A stretch of DNA of 64,000 nucleotides, taken from the NCBI GenBank assembly GCA_964035795.1, contig OZ038322.1, positions 21,995,918-22,059,917 on the forward strand, in the 5' to 3' direction. A program made the translations under genes and the position numbers. The DNA comes from Pterobdella sp. o SKG-2022. Lineage: Eukaryota > Annelida > Clitellata > Hirudinida > Piscicolidae. Below are positions 41,124 through 52,769 of the stretch, piece after piece (within the stretch, counting starts at the first letter, position 1; every line of letters begins with the position of its first letter). Below the pieces are notes generated by a model, which saw only the letters and a program-made list of their open reading frames with translations, ran no database searches and had not been told where the DNA came from.

Positions 41124-43144
41124 TTTTTGAACTGAGCGCCATATGAAACATACGTAATAATAATAATTATAGTGAAAATAATGACAATGCTTGTTGGAAT
41201 TTTCTACATGTAGTCTACCATTTATCTTTGGGATTCACGTGCCAATTTAATATTCACTTAATTTACACATTTCAAGTATGTACAACCACAACACTTCATT
41301 GAAAATACATAATTATATAACAAATGAAAATCAATCTCAATTTAAGTTTTTTAATTTTGTATATAATTATTTATAAATTCAAATCTTGGTTTTCATATAA
41401 ATAATTGTGATCTAAGGGCTGAAACCTCTAAGTGTCAAAAGTTGTCAGCAATCACTGTCACGGAATATTCTTAATTAAAGCTCAAATTGTTCTCAATATT
41501 ATAGGAAAAAAATGTTTTCGATAAAAGTTAATTACCATTTATTGCATGTAAAATCCTCAAGGAATATTCTGCATCAGTTTAACTTTGAATTTTTTAACGA
41601 TGTTTTACTGAGGCTTGGTGTAACGGTAATTATGAAAAAGTTAATCAACACCGTGATTAAATTAAAAAACATATTGTATCATCAATCTTCTCACTGAATT
41701 TTTGAATATTTCAATTAAAATGCATGTAAAGTTACTAAAATATCATTGAAGAAATGTGTATATTTTAATAACCATTCGATAGGCTAATTGGAGCATCAAA
41801 TCATTTTTGAAGAATTTTTCTTGTTTAAAACATAATTGATAACAAGTTCATTGCTTTTGGGTTTTTAACTTTATTGAATTATGACTTTTTTCTTCAACAC
41901 TCAGGCTTTTAACTAGATTTACACGAGAACATAATTAGCTATATTTTTTTGAAAATATAATTTTAAAATAATTTTTATCGCTACTGTTTATTTGTGATTC
42001 CTTAAACGAACAACGGCAAATTAAATAGACCGTTGAAAGAATTGAACTCAATCTTGGAGCTTGATTTTAATCTCAATTAACCACCTGAACTTCATCTTTT
42101 GATTTCCTGCCTTAATGTCTACTTATTCTGGAAATATTAATCAAGCTCTGTCACATTTATCACATCTCACCAGTTTGAACATCTAATCGAAAACGAATCA
42201 TACCGCAAATAGAAATGTATTTGTTGTTGACCTGAAGTCTCCCCGTAAACAACGACTTGTGATAATTATCAAAATATTTTAAATTTTTTCAGTTATTTGC
42301 CATTTTTTGTCACAGTTTTTTTTTGGGCATAAAGAGCTTTGCTCTTTATTTTCTATCAATAAAACAAACTAAATCAAACTTTTGTGCTTTCCAGCAGGCT
42401 ATTATAATGATGATGCTCCAAGAAAAACTGAATGAAAAATTCATATATAGATGGATCAGTAATTGTAAACTTCATTGCATTCGATTAATTTTGAGAAAAT
42501 TTTTTTTAGTCGTCTGGCATCTTCTAACATACCCAAAAGCATCGTTATTTTAATTAATCATTATGACTTTTCATTCAATAAAGGGTTTTTAAAATCATCT
42601 CAATCTAAATGTATTTCTTGTCTATAAGGAACCAAACGAGCCATACCTGATAAGAGATTTAAAAATCAGTTACATGTATTTTGAGATAGTTCAGTGAAAA
42701 TTTTTGAGCTTATATTCTAACAAAAATATTCTAAAATTTACTGATAGTTTTTGAAGTTTCAGGCATATTTATTTTGTTATAAAGAAATCTGCAAAAACAC
42801 TTCATTAATTTTATAAAAACTCAACTATTATCGAAATAGCTTTAAGAATCTACCACAAACCAACAAATTTATCGGCTAAAAAATAGTTTTAAAAATATCT
42901 ATTTAAAAATATCAAGTTTTATACACAAAACAACATTAGCTACGTAATTTTGAAAATATTTTCGATCCAGAATTCTTAGTTTTGTGGAAACATTAGAGAA
43001 TCAGAATCAAGGTCTACAGTCCCAACTGTTTACAAGTTTTATGAACCATAACTTGTGGTTAAAATATAACAAGTTTTACTGTATAACTCGTAAGCTAAAA
43101 TGTTAAATTGAACTTACCCCTCAAACCATGAAATCAAAATTAAC

Positions 43145-43146
43145 AG
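43145..43146 (+). other. Splice-acceptor-like AG upstream of the SR-rich ATG
   Basis: AAAATTAACAG ends here, 17 nt before the ATG at 43164. The polypyrimidine tract is poor. Confidence 0.3.
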
Positions 43147-43163
43147 ATTGAATAACCACAAGC

Positions 43164-44387
43164 ATGGGAAAATCTCGAAAGTTGAGTCAAAGGAGGAGAT
43201 TGTCTCGAACAGAAGCGAGGAGACGGCTCAAGGTCTGTGTAATGAGCAAATGTTTCAGTAATGATCCAAATTGGTTCATTTTCTCTATATGATCCTTTAA
43301 GAAAATAACTGGGTTATAGAAACCTCAGTTTTTTTCCATGCTATATTAATAGATATAATGAAAATAGCAATAATAATAAAAACGACCATAAACATATTAA
43401 CAGCAATAATTGTAATAAAAAAATAATAATTATTATATATTAAAATAATAATAGAAATAACCGTTGAGCACGTCACCCTAACCTTCTCCCATTATGAAAT
43501 GCTAAATGCCAAAATGAATGCCTCGAAAAATGGAATAATTTAAAATTGATAATGTGTCCATTCTTGGCAGTCGAGAAGCAAGTCCCGCAAAAACAGCGGA
43601 ATAAGGGTGAACCTAAACGAAAACGCAAGGAGGGCAAACTCCAAAAGAGTTTGTTGAATATGTTATGATATATAATGTGTTTTAGATAATTGCTTCAAAA
43701 TGTATTGATTTATTGCATAGAATCCTTAATTAATTTAATTAACTAAAAAATTATTTAAAGCGAGTCTCTCTAAATGTTTCGAGAAAGAGGAATTACGTGG
43801 TGAGAAAGAGGTCTAAATCAAGAAAAAGTCGTAGCAGACAACCTAAAGGTGAGAAAGAGAAGTTTCGTGTACAGGGAAGTTGAAATGACCATACGCATCA
43901 AACGCACCTTTACATTGACTTACTTTAGCATGCGCTGAAATGAAATTCCAAATTGAAAATCAATCTTTCATTGAAGAACATAACTTAAAGAAAATATTTG
44001 ATTGAAATCTTTTCAACTTGACTACTAAACTTGATCAAATATAGCTTAACTTAATATTGTCTATTTGGTTCATTTCAACTCAACAACTCCATTAAATTAT
44101 ACTTGCGCATGCGTATGTAAGGAAGATGCGTTTGATGCTCAGTCGTTAGTGAACAGTGTTTGACATTAAATTTTATAAACTCCCCTCTTACCCCAACAGA
44201 TAGGCTGAACATTTCGAATAGTAACATAAGAAGGGAGGATGATGATGATGATGATGAGAAAAAAGAGTTCATTGAAAGAAGAGATAGAAGTGATACCGAA
44301 GAGTCATCTGAACGTGAACGCATCGAGAAACTTCTTTATCCCTTTGAAAACCTCGATGTGAAAGGCAGGAGCAAAGCAAAGTTTTGA
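43164..44387 (+). CDS. Small SR-rich protein with acidic C-terminal region, function unknown
   Basis: Hand-built four-exon model: 43164-43232, 43571-43606, 43788-43848 and 44200-44387. All introns are GT-AG, and phases 0, 0 and 1 join exactly to one 117-residue frame. Exon 1 encodes MGKSRKLSQRRRLSRTEARR..., the 36-nt exon 2 SRSKSRKNSGIR, and exon 3 RNYVVRKRSKSRKSRSRQPK. Exon 4 begins RLNISNSNIRRE, then DDDDDDEKKEF, and closes with IEKLLYPFENLDVKGRSKAK plus F. The first half is strongly basic Arg/Ser; the second is acidic and probably helical. The last acceptor (CCTCTTACCCCAACAG) is strong. RS-rich regions are typical of nuclear splicing-associated proteins, which suggests a nuclear role, but I recognise no family. 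AATAAA-like signals follow near 44650. The third acceptor (CGAGAAAG) is the weakest point of the model. Confidence 0.7.
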
Positions 44388-45117
44388 GACTAATTTAACT
44401 TTAATCATTGTTTTCTTTTACTTTGAAATTAAGTACTTTTTGAACTAAGTTCATATTGTTCTAAACACTGTAAACGTGCATTTTAGCTTAGTTTCCTTAT
44501 TTTTTTACCTTTGTTTGATAGTGACAGTTTTCATTTTGACTGAAACTTGCAGATACTATGTCTCATTACTGACACAAAATTGTTCTTATAAAAGCTAAGA
44601 TTTTAATTTTTGAATTAAAAAATTTTATTCAATTAAAGATTAAATACATAATAAAATAAGTGTTAATATGATGCGAGAAAGGTCTTCAACTGTCCAGTTA
44701 GGAAGGTTAAACATTCTGAAGTAGAATATCTCGAAAACACTTTCACAAGCAATTAGTTTATTAAATTAAATAATACTTGAAATAATTAAATAATATTTGA
44801 GATAACTTTGGAAGATAATATGGATAATGTAAGGTCATTTCACGGAAAGCTTAGTACATATGATTACTGTTTCACACAATGAAGATGAAAAACCTATTTT
44901 CTAAAAAATTGTATAGTATATTTGTTGAAATTTATTTGTGAAAAAGTGAAAAAAATACTTTTTCTATCTAAAATGAGTGTCCTTTATTCTTCTGTATTGT
45001 TTTTAAGTAAGAAAACGCTTAATTGTTCTTTTAAGGTTAAACTTGATTCATAAGAACTTCAAAAGTGTCTGAAAGATCAACTAAGTACGGTTGAAAAAAT
45101 TAAAAACTGTAGAAGCA

Positions 45118-45126
45118 TATATAAAG
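45118..45126 (+). promoter_or_regulatory. TATA box upstream of the alpha-crystallin-like gene
   Basis: TATATAAAG lies 51 nt before the ATG at 45177. Initiation 25-30 nt downstream would leave a leader of about 25 nt. I looked for the alternating GAA/TTC heat-shock element and saw no canonical one in the 130 nt upstream. Confidence 0.4.
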
Positions 45127-45153
45127 ACTACTTTTATTTTAACAAGTCGTTTT

Positions 45154-45155
45154 AG
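45154..45155 (+). other. Splice-acceptor-like AG upstream of the 45177 ATG
   Basis: GTCGTTTTAG ends here, 21 nt before the ATG. It competes with the TATA-box reading, in which transcription would start at about the same place. Confidence 0.3.
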
Positions 45156-45176
45156 CTGACTCAAAAACGAAGCGCC

Positions 45177-46181
45177 ATGAGCGATAGAAAGTGTTCTCTC
45201 TCCGCAAAGCCCGTCACAAGGACCTCGTCAGCAGCTCGTTACAATTTTTTGATTCCTGACTCTGAAAGAGAGGAATACAGTTCGACGTCTGATTTTAATA
45301 ACGGAATAGACACATCTTTACTTCATACCAACTCGTTTAATGTAAGTTTCGTTGGTGATATTATAAAAAATCATTTTTTTGCCACTGTAATAGCGTTAAT
45401 GAAGTATTTTTTCACTAGAAAATTAAAAGATTTTTTTCCTACAATGGGCTTAATAACACTTATTCTGATCTATCAAGACCATTGTCTGAGAGGAGTGAAA
45501 AAGAAACGTTTAGCGGCATCACTAATACAAGTTACGAAACAAGTTTGAAAAAAAAAATTTTAAATCATTCAATCAAAATAAATTTAGTTTTTTAAAAATA
45601 AAAAGAAATTAATTTCATCTCTCGAAAAACCGATTTATCACTTTAGTAACAAAACAGTTTTATTGGATATACACGAACTGAAAGACGGCAAATTGAATGC
45701 CAGAGCTTCGTTCAACAAAAAGGATTTTGGAGATGCTTCTAAACTTCATGTTTGTGTGAAGGCCTACAGTTTAGAAGGTGTATTCGCAAACGACAAAGAA
45801 ACTATTCAGAATATTTTTTCGTTAAATCCAAAAAAAGATCGAAACAAAAGTACAAATAAAGAAAGACTCATTTTCAATATTGAAAACCCAAACGAAATTT
45901 CAGATTTGAAAGTAATTGATAAGTGTGCATTAAACAAAACACGTTACATAGTTTATCTTCCTATTTACGTCGACATGGAAAGCTTAAAACTATCATGGGA
46001 TCGTGAGAAGAATTGCCTGGAAGTGAAATGCTACGTGAAGGGCTTTTGCCCTAACAACGATAAACTTGATTTAATAGAACAACCTGTATCATTTAAAAAA
46101 CAAGAAAAAAAATTTGAAGAAGAAAATAACACAAATCTTTTCTCTCTTTTCTGTCTCAATTGTTGCTCTGAAAATAAATGA
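45177..46181 (+). CDS. Protein with a divergent alpha-crystallin (Hsp20)-like domain
   Basis: Model: exon 1 45177-45341 (donor GTAAGT), exon 2 from 45419 (acceptor TTTTTTCACTAG) to 45530 or 45542, and exon 3 45658-46181. Phases agree, giving about 266-270 residues. The first 95 residues are Ser/Thr-rich and unconserved. The C-terminal part may be an Hsp20 fold. LLDIHELKDGKLNARASF resembles the first strands ('VDVxxFKPEEL.V'). RYIVYLPIYVDMESLKLSWD followed by KNCLEVKCYVK resembles the closing 'RxYxLPxxVDxxxIxSxLxxDGxLxVxAP' strands. About 70 residues lie between, longer than usual, and the C-terminal I-x-I/V motif is missing; instead there is a Cys-rich end (FCLNCCSENK). Small heat-shock proteins are ATP-independent chaperones; whether this one is a chaperone is inference. 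Exon 2's donor is uncertain. Confidence 0.5.
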
Positions 46182-46575
46182 ACTTATTGTTTTGACACAA
46201 CTGCTTTACGAAAACATTCAGTCAGGATGTGAGGGTTTTAGCGAGTTTGACCTGTATGGATAAAATATTATTGAAATGTATAATTTTCATGTAAGTTCAT
46301 TTTTCAAATGATTAAAATTAAACCAATATCATTGAATTAGAGGAAATCGATCAAAAATCTTCAATATTTAAATGTATTTTTTGTTAGAGGAATAATGTTT
46401 TATCCTTATGTGATAAAGCTTTTTAACTTTTATGGACTTTTGTACTTTTACGAAACTAACTCAATGAATGTTATTTTTAGAGATACCGTAGGTATTTCGA
46501 TGTTTTGTTGATTAACTTTAACAAATAACTTTCGATTTGAAACACTGTTTTAGGAAATTTATATATGAACAAAAG

Positions 46576-46581
46576 AATAAA
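46576..46581 (+). terminator. Candidate AATAAA of the alpha-crystallin-like gene
   Basis: An AATAAA 395 nt after the stop, just before the end of the convergent WTAP gene. If it is used, the two 3'UTRs nearly meet or overlap. Confidence 0.3.
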
Positions 46582-46680
46582 TAACTAAAGAAATTATATT
46601 TAATAATTATTTATAAAACATGGTCAAATTATTTTTATACAAAGTAAGGTAGAAGAACTGTTAAAAGAAATATGCACGGG

Positions 46681-49600
46681 TCATTTGTGATGGCTTCGAT
46701 GCCCATTGGAGACATCGTTGTTGTTACGAGACCTAGATCGGTACCTTCCTCTTTTATCAGACTCTCGAGCTTCGTTTGGACGTTTCCGCGATTTTTCACT
46801 TCTGTCTGTTCTTTCTTCCTTACCTTTGCGATCCTTGTCTCGTTTTTCATCTTTTTCCGCCTTTTCTTTAATTTTTTCTTTCTTATTTTTACTCTTCGAC
46901 GTTTCTCTGTTTACATGATTATTTTTCATATGTTCTTCCTTTCTTTTGCTATCTTTATCTCCAATTGATTTATGCTTAACTTCTTCGCATGTTGCCATGG
47001 TAGACACGTCCTTTACTTGTGGACACTTTTTCGCTAAATCTGACTGCAAACGTTTATTATGTTGAGTGAGTTGTGAGATTGTGGAGTCGAGGGACTTGAT
47101 GTTGGAGCTCTGTGACATCAGCACTCCTTGCAAACTCTCCATCTGGTCCTCCATCTGCAACATCAAACGCTCAAACTCTGCAAAGTTTTATATATGATGT
47201 CAAGCAAAATAATTTTTGAATCATTTTACAAAACAGTTTTTAACTTTTAGAAATGCAGTTTTGAAAACCGGTTTTCTACATACAATATAAACAAATTTTT
47301 CATTTATAAAAAGCACTAAAGTCTTGAACAAAGATTCTTTTACTGGAATTTAAAATGCATCTGTCAACTGACACACCCAGACTTGTTGTGATGCGCCAAC
47401 TATCCTAACACTATTTGATTAACAATTATGAGGATAAGCTTGTCTGTTCAGTGATTTATGAATGAGGCTACCCTTATGAAATAACTAATTCTAAATTTAA
47501 ATAGAAAAGTTCGGTCGTTTTATTGTTTTTTGGTGAATATATTTTTGGTTTGATTTCGAGGAAATATTTGAAAAAAAGATACAAGATATTTCATGAATTG
47601 ATATCCGAAAATACTTTGATTTAATGAGAAATGAAAAAACTATTCTCATCACAACCAATGTTGGAGAAAATAATGCTGTCAAAAAATTAAAAAAGGTATT
47701 ATTTTGTTTTCGATTTATTGAAATATTCTAGTAAAACGAAAAATGAAATTATATCTGACACTTCAAAATCAACGAATCAATTTAAAAAAATTTTAAATCT
47801 GACGCAAAGTGTCGTCCAGGTTAATGAAAAATTTATATTCGTTATATCCGGAATTTCGAAGGTCTTCTTTACTACATATGATAACTATCGTTCAAGCAAT
47901 TATTTCTGCTTGTGCTCATTTAAGAACTTTAAAATAGTTAAGATACAACTAGAACCAAAAGCAGATTAGGTAGGAAGATTCAAAGCTTATAATGAGAAAA
48001 AATTAAACATTATATAGGAAATTGCATTAATGCAGGAATGAAAAAATCTAAAACCGATCAAATTAATGAAACCAATAACTTAAATGAAAAAATGTGCTTC
48101 TTGACCACATAAATGTCATGAAACCTCTCAATTACGGGGTAAGATTTATGTAACAAGCTAACCTAATTGGTGCATCCTAGTTTCCCTGACAACCTGCCTC
48201 TCGACTGCCACCTCATCCTGTAACCTGCACACCTCCTCACTCAACTCCTTGTTCTCCTGGCTCAGCTGCCTACACTTGCATACTAGTCTTTTGCCCAGTT
48301 CACTGTTATGTTTAATGTTGGTTTTAATTAATATGGTTAGTTGTTACTTAAAATCCGCCTAAGATATGATGGGTTTGCGTAGATCCATGTAAATCACTAA
48401 AAATTTTATAACGAGTGAAAATAACATTGTAAAATAAAAGAAAATTTATTTTTTATTTAAATTGTTTATCAATGAATTATTTGAAACCACGAAAATGGTC
48501 TTATGAGAATGAAGGATTGAGATACAGTGATTATAAAGAAGTGGTTGTATGGTAAATACATGGTTGTATGAACCTTAAATCTTAATCTAAACTTATATTG
48601 ATTAGATTTATATAAGAATAATCATTTTTCGAAAGTTTTCCATTACAAATGCGTTTGTACTAGACTATTATATGTTTTTCTATTGTTATACTATTGTACA
48701 TAAAAAACTTTACAAACGGTTTATAATTATGACTTTACCGACAGATGCACAAATTGTAAAATCTTTCATGGAACTTAATATTAAATTTTGCAAAACTGTA
48801 TCTATTAAAAACCTCAAAAAAAAAATATATGAATTATAAAAACAATAATATTTGAATATTTTATCGAGACATGTTCTATATCATTATCAGGTAACTAATG
48901 ACCTTAGTTATAAATTATGATGACATTAGTTGATATAAAATGCATTGAAGTTTTGTCTCAATATAAAGTTTTTATGATTCACGTTTTGAAGACTAATTGT
49001 TCACAAAGAAATTTACGAGACATTAGCAATAGATCAACATACTGATAAGCTACATAGAAAGCTTACCTGTCTGGATTGAACTTCAGGGCTGTAGCATCTT
49101 CTAGTGCTTCAGAAGTTTTCTTTTTTTGAGACTCCAGTTCACTTTTCATCTTCTCAAAGACATGGCACACAGCAGGGTCGAGCAGCTTATGGTTGAGTTG
49201 TGAAGTGACTCCATCTAGCTGCATGTCCTTCATTTCTTGCAACTGAGCCTTTAGTTATTAGAGTAATTGCAATATATAAGAAATTCATTGAACATTTTGT
49301 CAGTAATCAGTTGTGAAAAAGTAAGTGAAATAAAGTATGTACTGTGAAATATCAACAAATTAATTGAATAATGAAACAAACAAGTATCATTCATTTAATC
49401 GAAACCATTTTTTCTATGCAACTAGTTTTCTTAAGTTCAGTTTAGAGTATCCAAAGTTTGTTCATGGCAACTTCACACTCCAACTGAACCAACCCAAGGC
49501 CGACCAAAAACCACAATAGTTTCTGTTTTACAAAAAGATCTCAAATCCTTCAACATCAATCAAAGTTGGAAGATTTACATAAAGTAAGAACAACTGCCAC

Positions 49601-51603
49601 TGACAAAAAACAATAGAAAAAACTTATTAGTAATTGACAATGTTCTTAACTACATTTTTTCAGAAAATAAAAGCTTAAACAAATAAATTAAATAAAATAG
49701 TTAAGGGTATAAGTCTTAGACAAACAGTGGTACCTTCAAAAAAAGTGTCTAAAAAAAACTTAGGTCAAAATTTGAGAAAGCCTAGTTTCTGGAACAGGAA
49801 GAAAACCTTTTAATCTCTGACATACAAAAGAGCGTTGTAAAAGAATTATGTACTAATATATCTACACCATGCTTTCAGCTTTACTCAACCTAAATAGTTG
49901 TCTTTTCATATATGCTTTAAAAATCAATTTTAGTTTTTCAATCACATCGATTGGCTCCTCATTATTCCATTATATCATTTGTTCTAAAACTAATATTTAA
50001 GAGAAATTTCTTATATGTATCTTGGAAGCAAATTTTTTGAATATTAAACTTTATTATTTTTTGAGAACAAACTCAGTGCAAGCATGCATGGTAGTGTGCA
50101 TAAGGCTGTGCTTGTGATTTTTGTGATGGTGTTGTCATTATGAGCTAGTTTTAAGGTAGGTTACACTTCATCATCATCATCATCATTGTTTTGCGTCTGT
50201 TTCCATGCTAGCATGAGTTGTACACTTATAGGTAACATCGAGTTTTTCAAATAGGCTCATACAACTAGGTTTTACTTTTGTGCTTTGAAGCTCAAAAATT
50301 ATATAAATGCAATTGCATTTTGAGTTAGAATTTGAGTGACTTTTACAATCAGATAATCTTCACAAACTGAATTTACAATAGATTGTTTATACAAAACATG
50401 CTTTGAATATATTCACATAAGAAAAAAACTTTCATTGTCTTGGAATTACAAAATTATTATAATAAATGAATCAAGGACTCATGGTAAGTCATCAAACATA
50501 ATAACCAAAAGATCATTGGCTTCCATTTGTTTGTTGTTCAACCTCATGCTCAAAAAGGCTTCCTTCTTGTTCAACTGGTCCAACTGGCTTGTCAACTGTA
50601 CATTCATTTCTTGAGCATGTGCCAAGTCATTCTCTATTGAAAAGGTTAATTTAATTGAATAATAATTAACGTGATTCAATATTATTTGAAAACTTTATTT
50701 TGGTTTCAATATTTCAATGAAAAAACTTTCATTCTTTAAAATCTATTTATGCAGAACCCATTGAGACATAGAAAAATACTTAAAAGCTACAAAAAGTAAG
50801 GTTGAATATAAATATTAAATAGATAATGAACATGAATGAAAACAAATTGATAAGTTAGGATTGCCTGAATAACCCAAGTGTGCAAAACAAAAAATAAGTT
50901 TTTTTTTCAACAAAAAATGCACAAAGTTTTTTTTGTAAGATTGCCTAGAATGTTCAAGTATTTGATAAGTTGAAGCAATCTTATTGAAAACTTTGTATGC
51001 TAATTGCTTTGAGGAAATTTAATGGAGTTTTTTTTAACAGGAATATAAATATTTGTTTCCTATTAAAAGAATATATGCCAACAGATAAAAATTATTCAAA
51101 ATTAGAAATCATTTGATGTTATATTGAACTGATATTCCCTCAATTCTATCTATAAAGTAATAATGAATGTTGAAAATTTTTCTTTGAATTTAAAACTCTG
51201 ATTATATAAATCAGGTTCAAATGACCCTTTATACAACCAAAACTATTGAAGTTTTATACATAAGAAAAAATAAGTTAAAAATGGTTTATATACTTCCTAT
51301 TCAAGTGAAACTCTTACTTGACTTATTCATCATAGGGTTGAATTCCTCATAAAACTTGATGTTGAGATTTTGTAATATTATGAACCTTTCTACCAAATCC
51401 ACTCTTGCCATTCTCAACAAATCATTCTTTGAATACTTTGGCTGCATTCAAGGTTGGTTTGTTATAATACTTGAAACTATTTTAAAAAATTACTTGGTGA
51501 ATTTTTTGATTATATTATTTTTTATAAATACAAGTAATACCCTTCTTTCTGATGACGAAAGCCTTTCCGACGAATCTCTTTTTTGAGAACTTCTTCTAGA
51601 CAT
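46681..51603 (-). CDS. WTAP: WTAP / Fl(2)d, regulatory subunit of the m6A methyltransferase complex
   Basis: Six exons on the minus strand: 51541-51603 (ATG at 51603), 51318-51441, 50506-50633, 49067-49248, 48163-48302 and 46681-47177. All have GT/AG ends and exact frame at every junction, giving about 377 residues (human WTAP 396). It is coiled-coil throughout. Diagnostic blocks are NDLLRMARVDLVERF (human 'FKVMARDELILRW'), LDPAVCHVFEKMKSELESQK ('VDPAINLFFLKMKGELEQTK'), ATALKFNPD ('SAWKFTPD'), GKRLVCKCRQLSQENKEL ('GKKLMAKCRMLIQENQEL') and LMLQMEDQMESLQGVL ('IIQLDEEVEGMQSTIL'). In known biology WTAP anchors METTL3-METTL14 in nuclear speckles and links m6A deposition to splicing. The C-terminal ~100 residues are a Lys/Glu/Arg tail ending in RGRYRSRSRNNN, instead of the Ser/Gln-rich tail of vertebrates. 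The N-terminus is Ser/Arg-rich. Unlike other genes here, no close acceptor precedes the ATG. Confidence 0.94.
50168..50224 (+). repeat. CAT-repeat-headed dispersed repeat fragment (WTAP intron)
   Basis: ATCATCATCATCATCATTG leads into TTTGCGTCTGTTTCCATGC and then TAGCATGAGTTGTACAC. From memory, a very similar string is a common dispersed repeat in molluscan, especially cephalopod, sequence. Weaker look-alikes lie at about 57945-58015 and 60495-60550. This is unverified resemblance, not a classification. Confidence 0.35.
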
Positions 51604-52769
51604 TTTGAAAAAATTTAACAAAATATAATCTTTTTAAAATTTTTCAAACTTTTAATTTTTATTTACAAAACAAAATAATTTAAAATTCGATATATCGTTA
51701 GACGTCAGTGAGTTTTCATTGATGCATTCAAACACTTTTTTGGTCAATAATCGTCATTTTCTTTAAATATTTTAAAATCATGTAACAAATTTATTCCGAT
51801 TGATAATCTAAACTTCATAGACTTGCAGCGAACAAGCGTAACTACTACAGTAATAAAATTTATTTATCGGCCTGAGCGATATTAAGTTTAAATATACAAC
51901 CAAAGTCGAGAGATCATTTATTTTCATTGAATTTGAAAATAGATAACAATAATTCACTTCTAAAAAAAACTAATTTAACCTAATAAAATATTTATAACTT
52001 CATTTATCGAATATTTCATTAAAGATACTCTGAATTATAAATATAGTTTCTTGATTTGATGATCATTGAAGTCCAATTTTTTTATCAGAGTAAAATTTAT
52101 ATAATAAACCAGGATAAAAACCTTGTTGTGAAAAAATTATAATTGAATAAACTTTCGTCGAATAAAATAAATAATTTAGAATTCAAAGTGAAAATAACAA
52201 TCAAAATAGATAAATTCATGCAATTTAAAATTATAACTTGAGGAATGCTCTAAGAAGTGATGACATAATTAAACTTACTTATTTAAACACATGAAAATGA
52301 GCATTAATCAAAAAGTAAATGATCTATACAATGGTGAAGACTATTTTGGGCGCACTTACAAAAGCATTTCAATGACTGTAGTACTGCAAATGTTCGTAAA
52401 TAATTCATAAAAAGTATCTGATAATATATACAAATGCATATATTTATTATGAATTTCACGCTAAACTTATTACGCAAGAGGCTGCATGTGGTTATAGATG
52501 ATGATATAAAGCTAGAAAAGTAGTTATATACAAGTTCACACGCGAAGTGAATGCTTGAGATGTGTGAAACGATGATGCAGGAAACTATAAAAATGTGCTC
52601 TCCCGGGGATGTTAGCTTGATTCATATAATACATCAACAAAACCAAATTTAAATAGGAATTAAATTGATTAAGAAAAATTACAACAATATAATGATTATG
52701 AATATGTGCTTGAGGAATAAAAATCAAGTGGTCATAGGTAGGATCACTAAAATAAGATCACCATCAAAA
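51604..52769. other. Intergenic spacer between PPP1R37 and WTAP
   Basis: About 1.2 kb of AT-rich DNA between the PPP1R37 stop and the WTAP start, both on the minus strand. It should contain the PPP1R37 3'UTR and the WTAP promoter. I saw no exon or conserved motif. A minus-strand frame at 52536-52727 looks like chance. Confidence 0.6.

Larger units (their letters stand above)
37358..43163. other. Intergenic region between PIM and the SR-rich gene
   Basis: Mostly AT-rich with nothing assignable. A coding-like exon at 40900-41123 is listed separately. A short acceptor-preceded open run near 38564-38610 (VKFHQPSSSRPHHH then stop) is too small to call. Confidence 0.5.
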
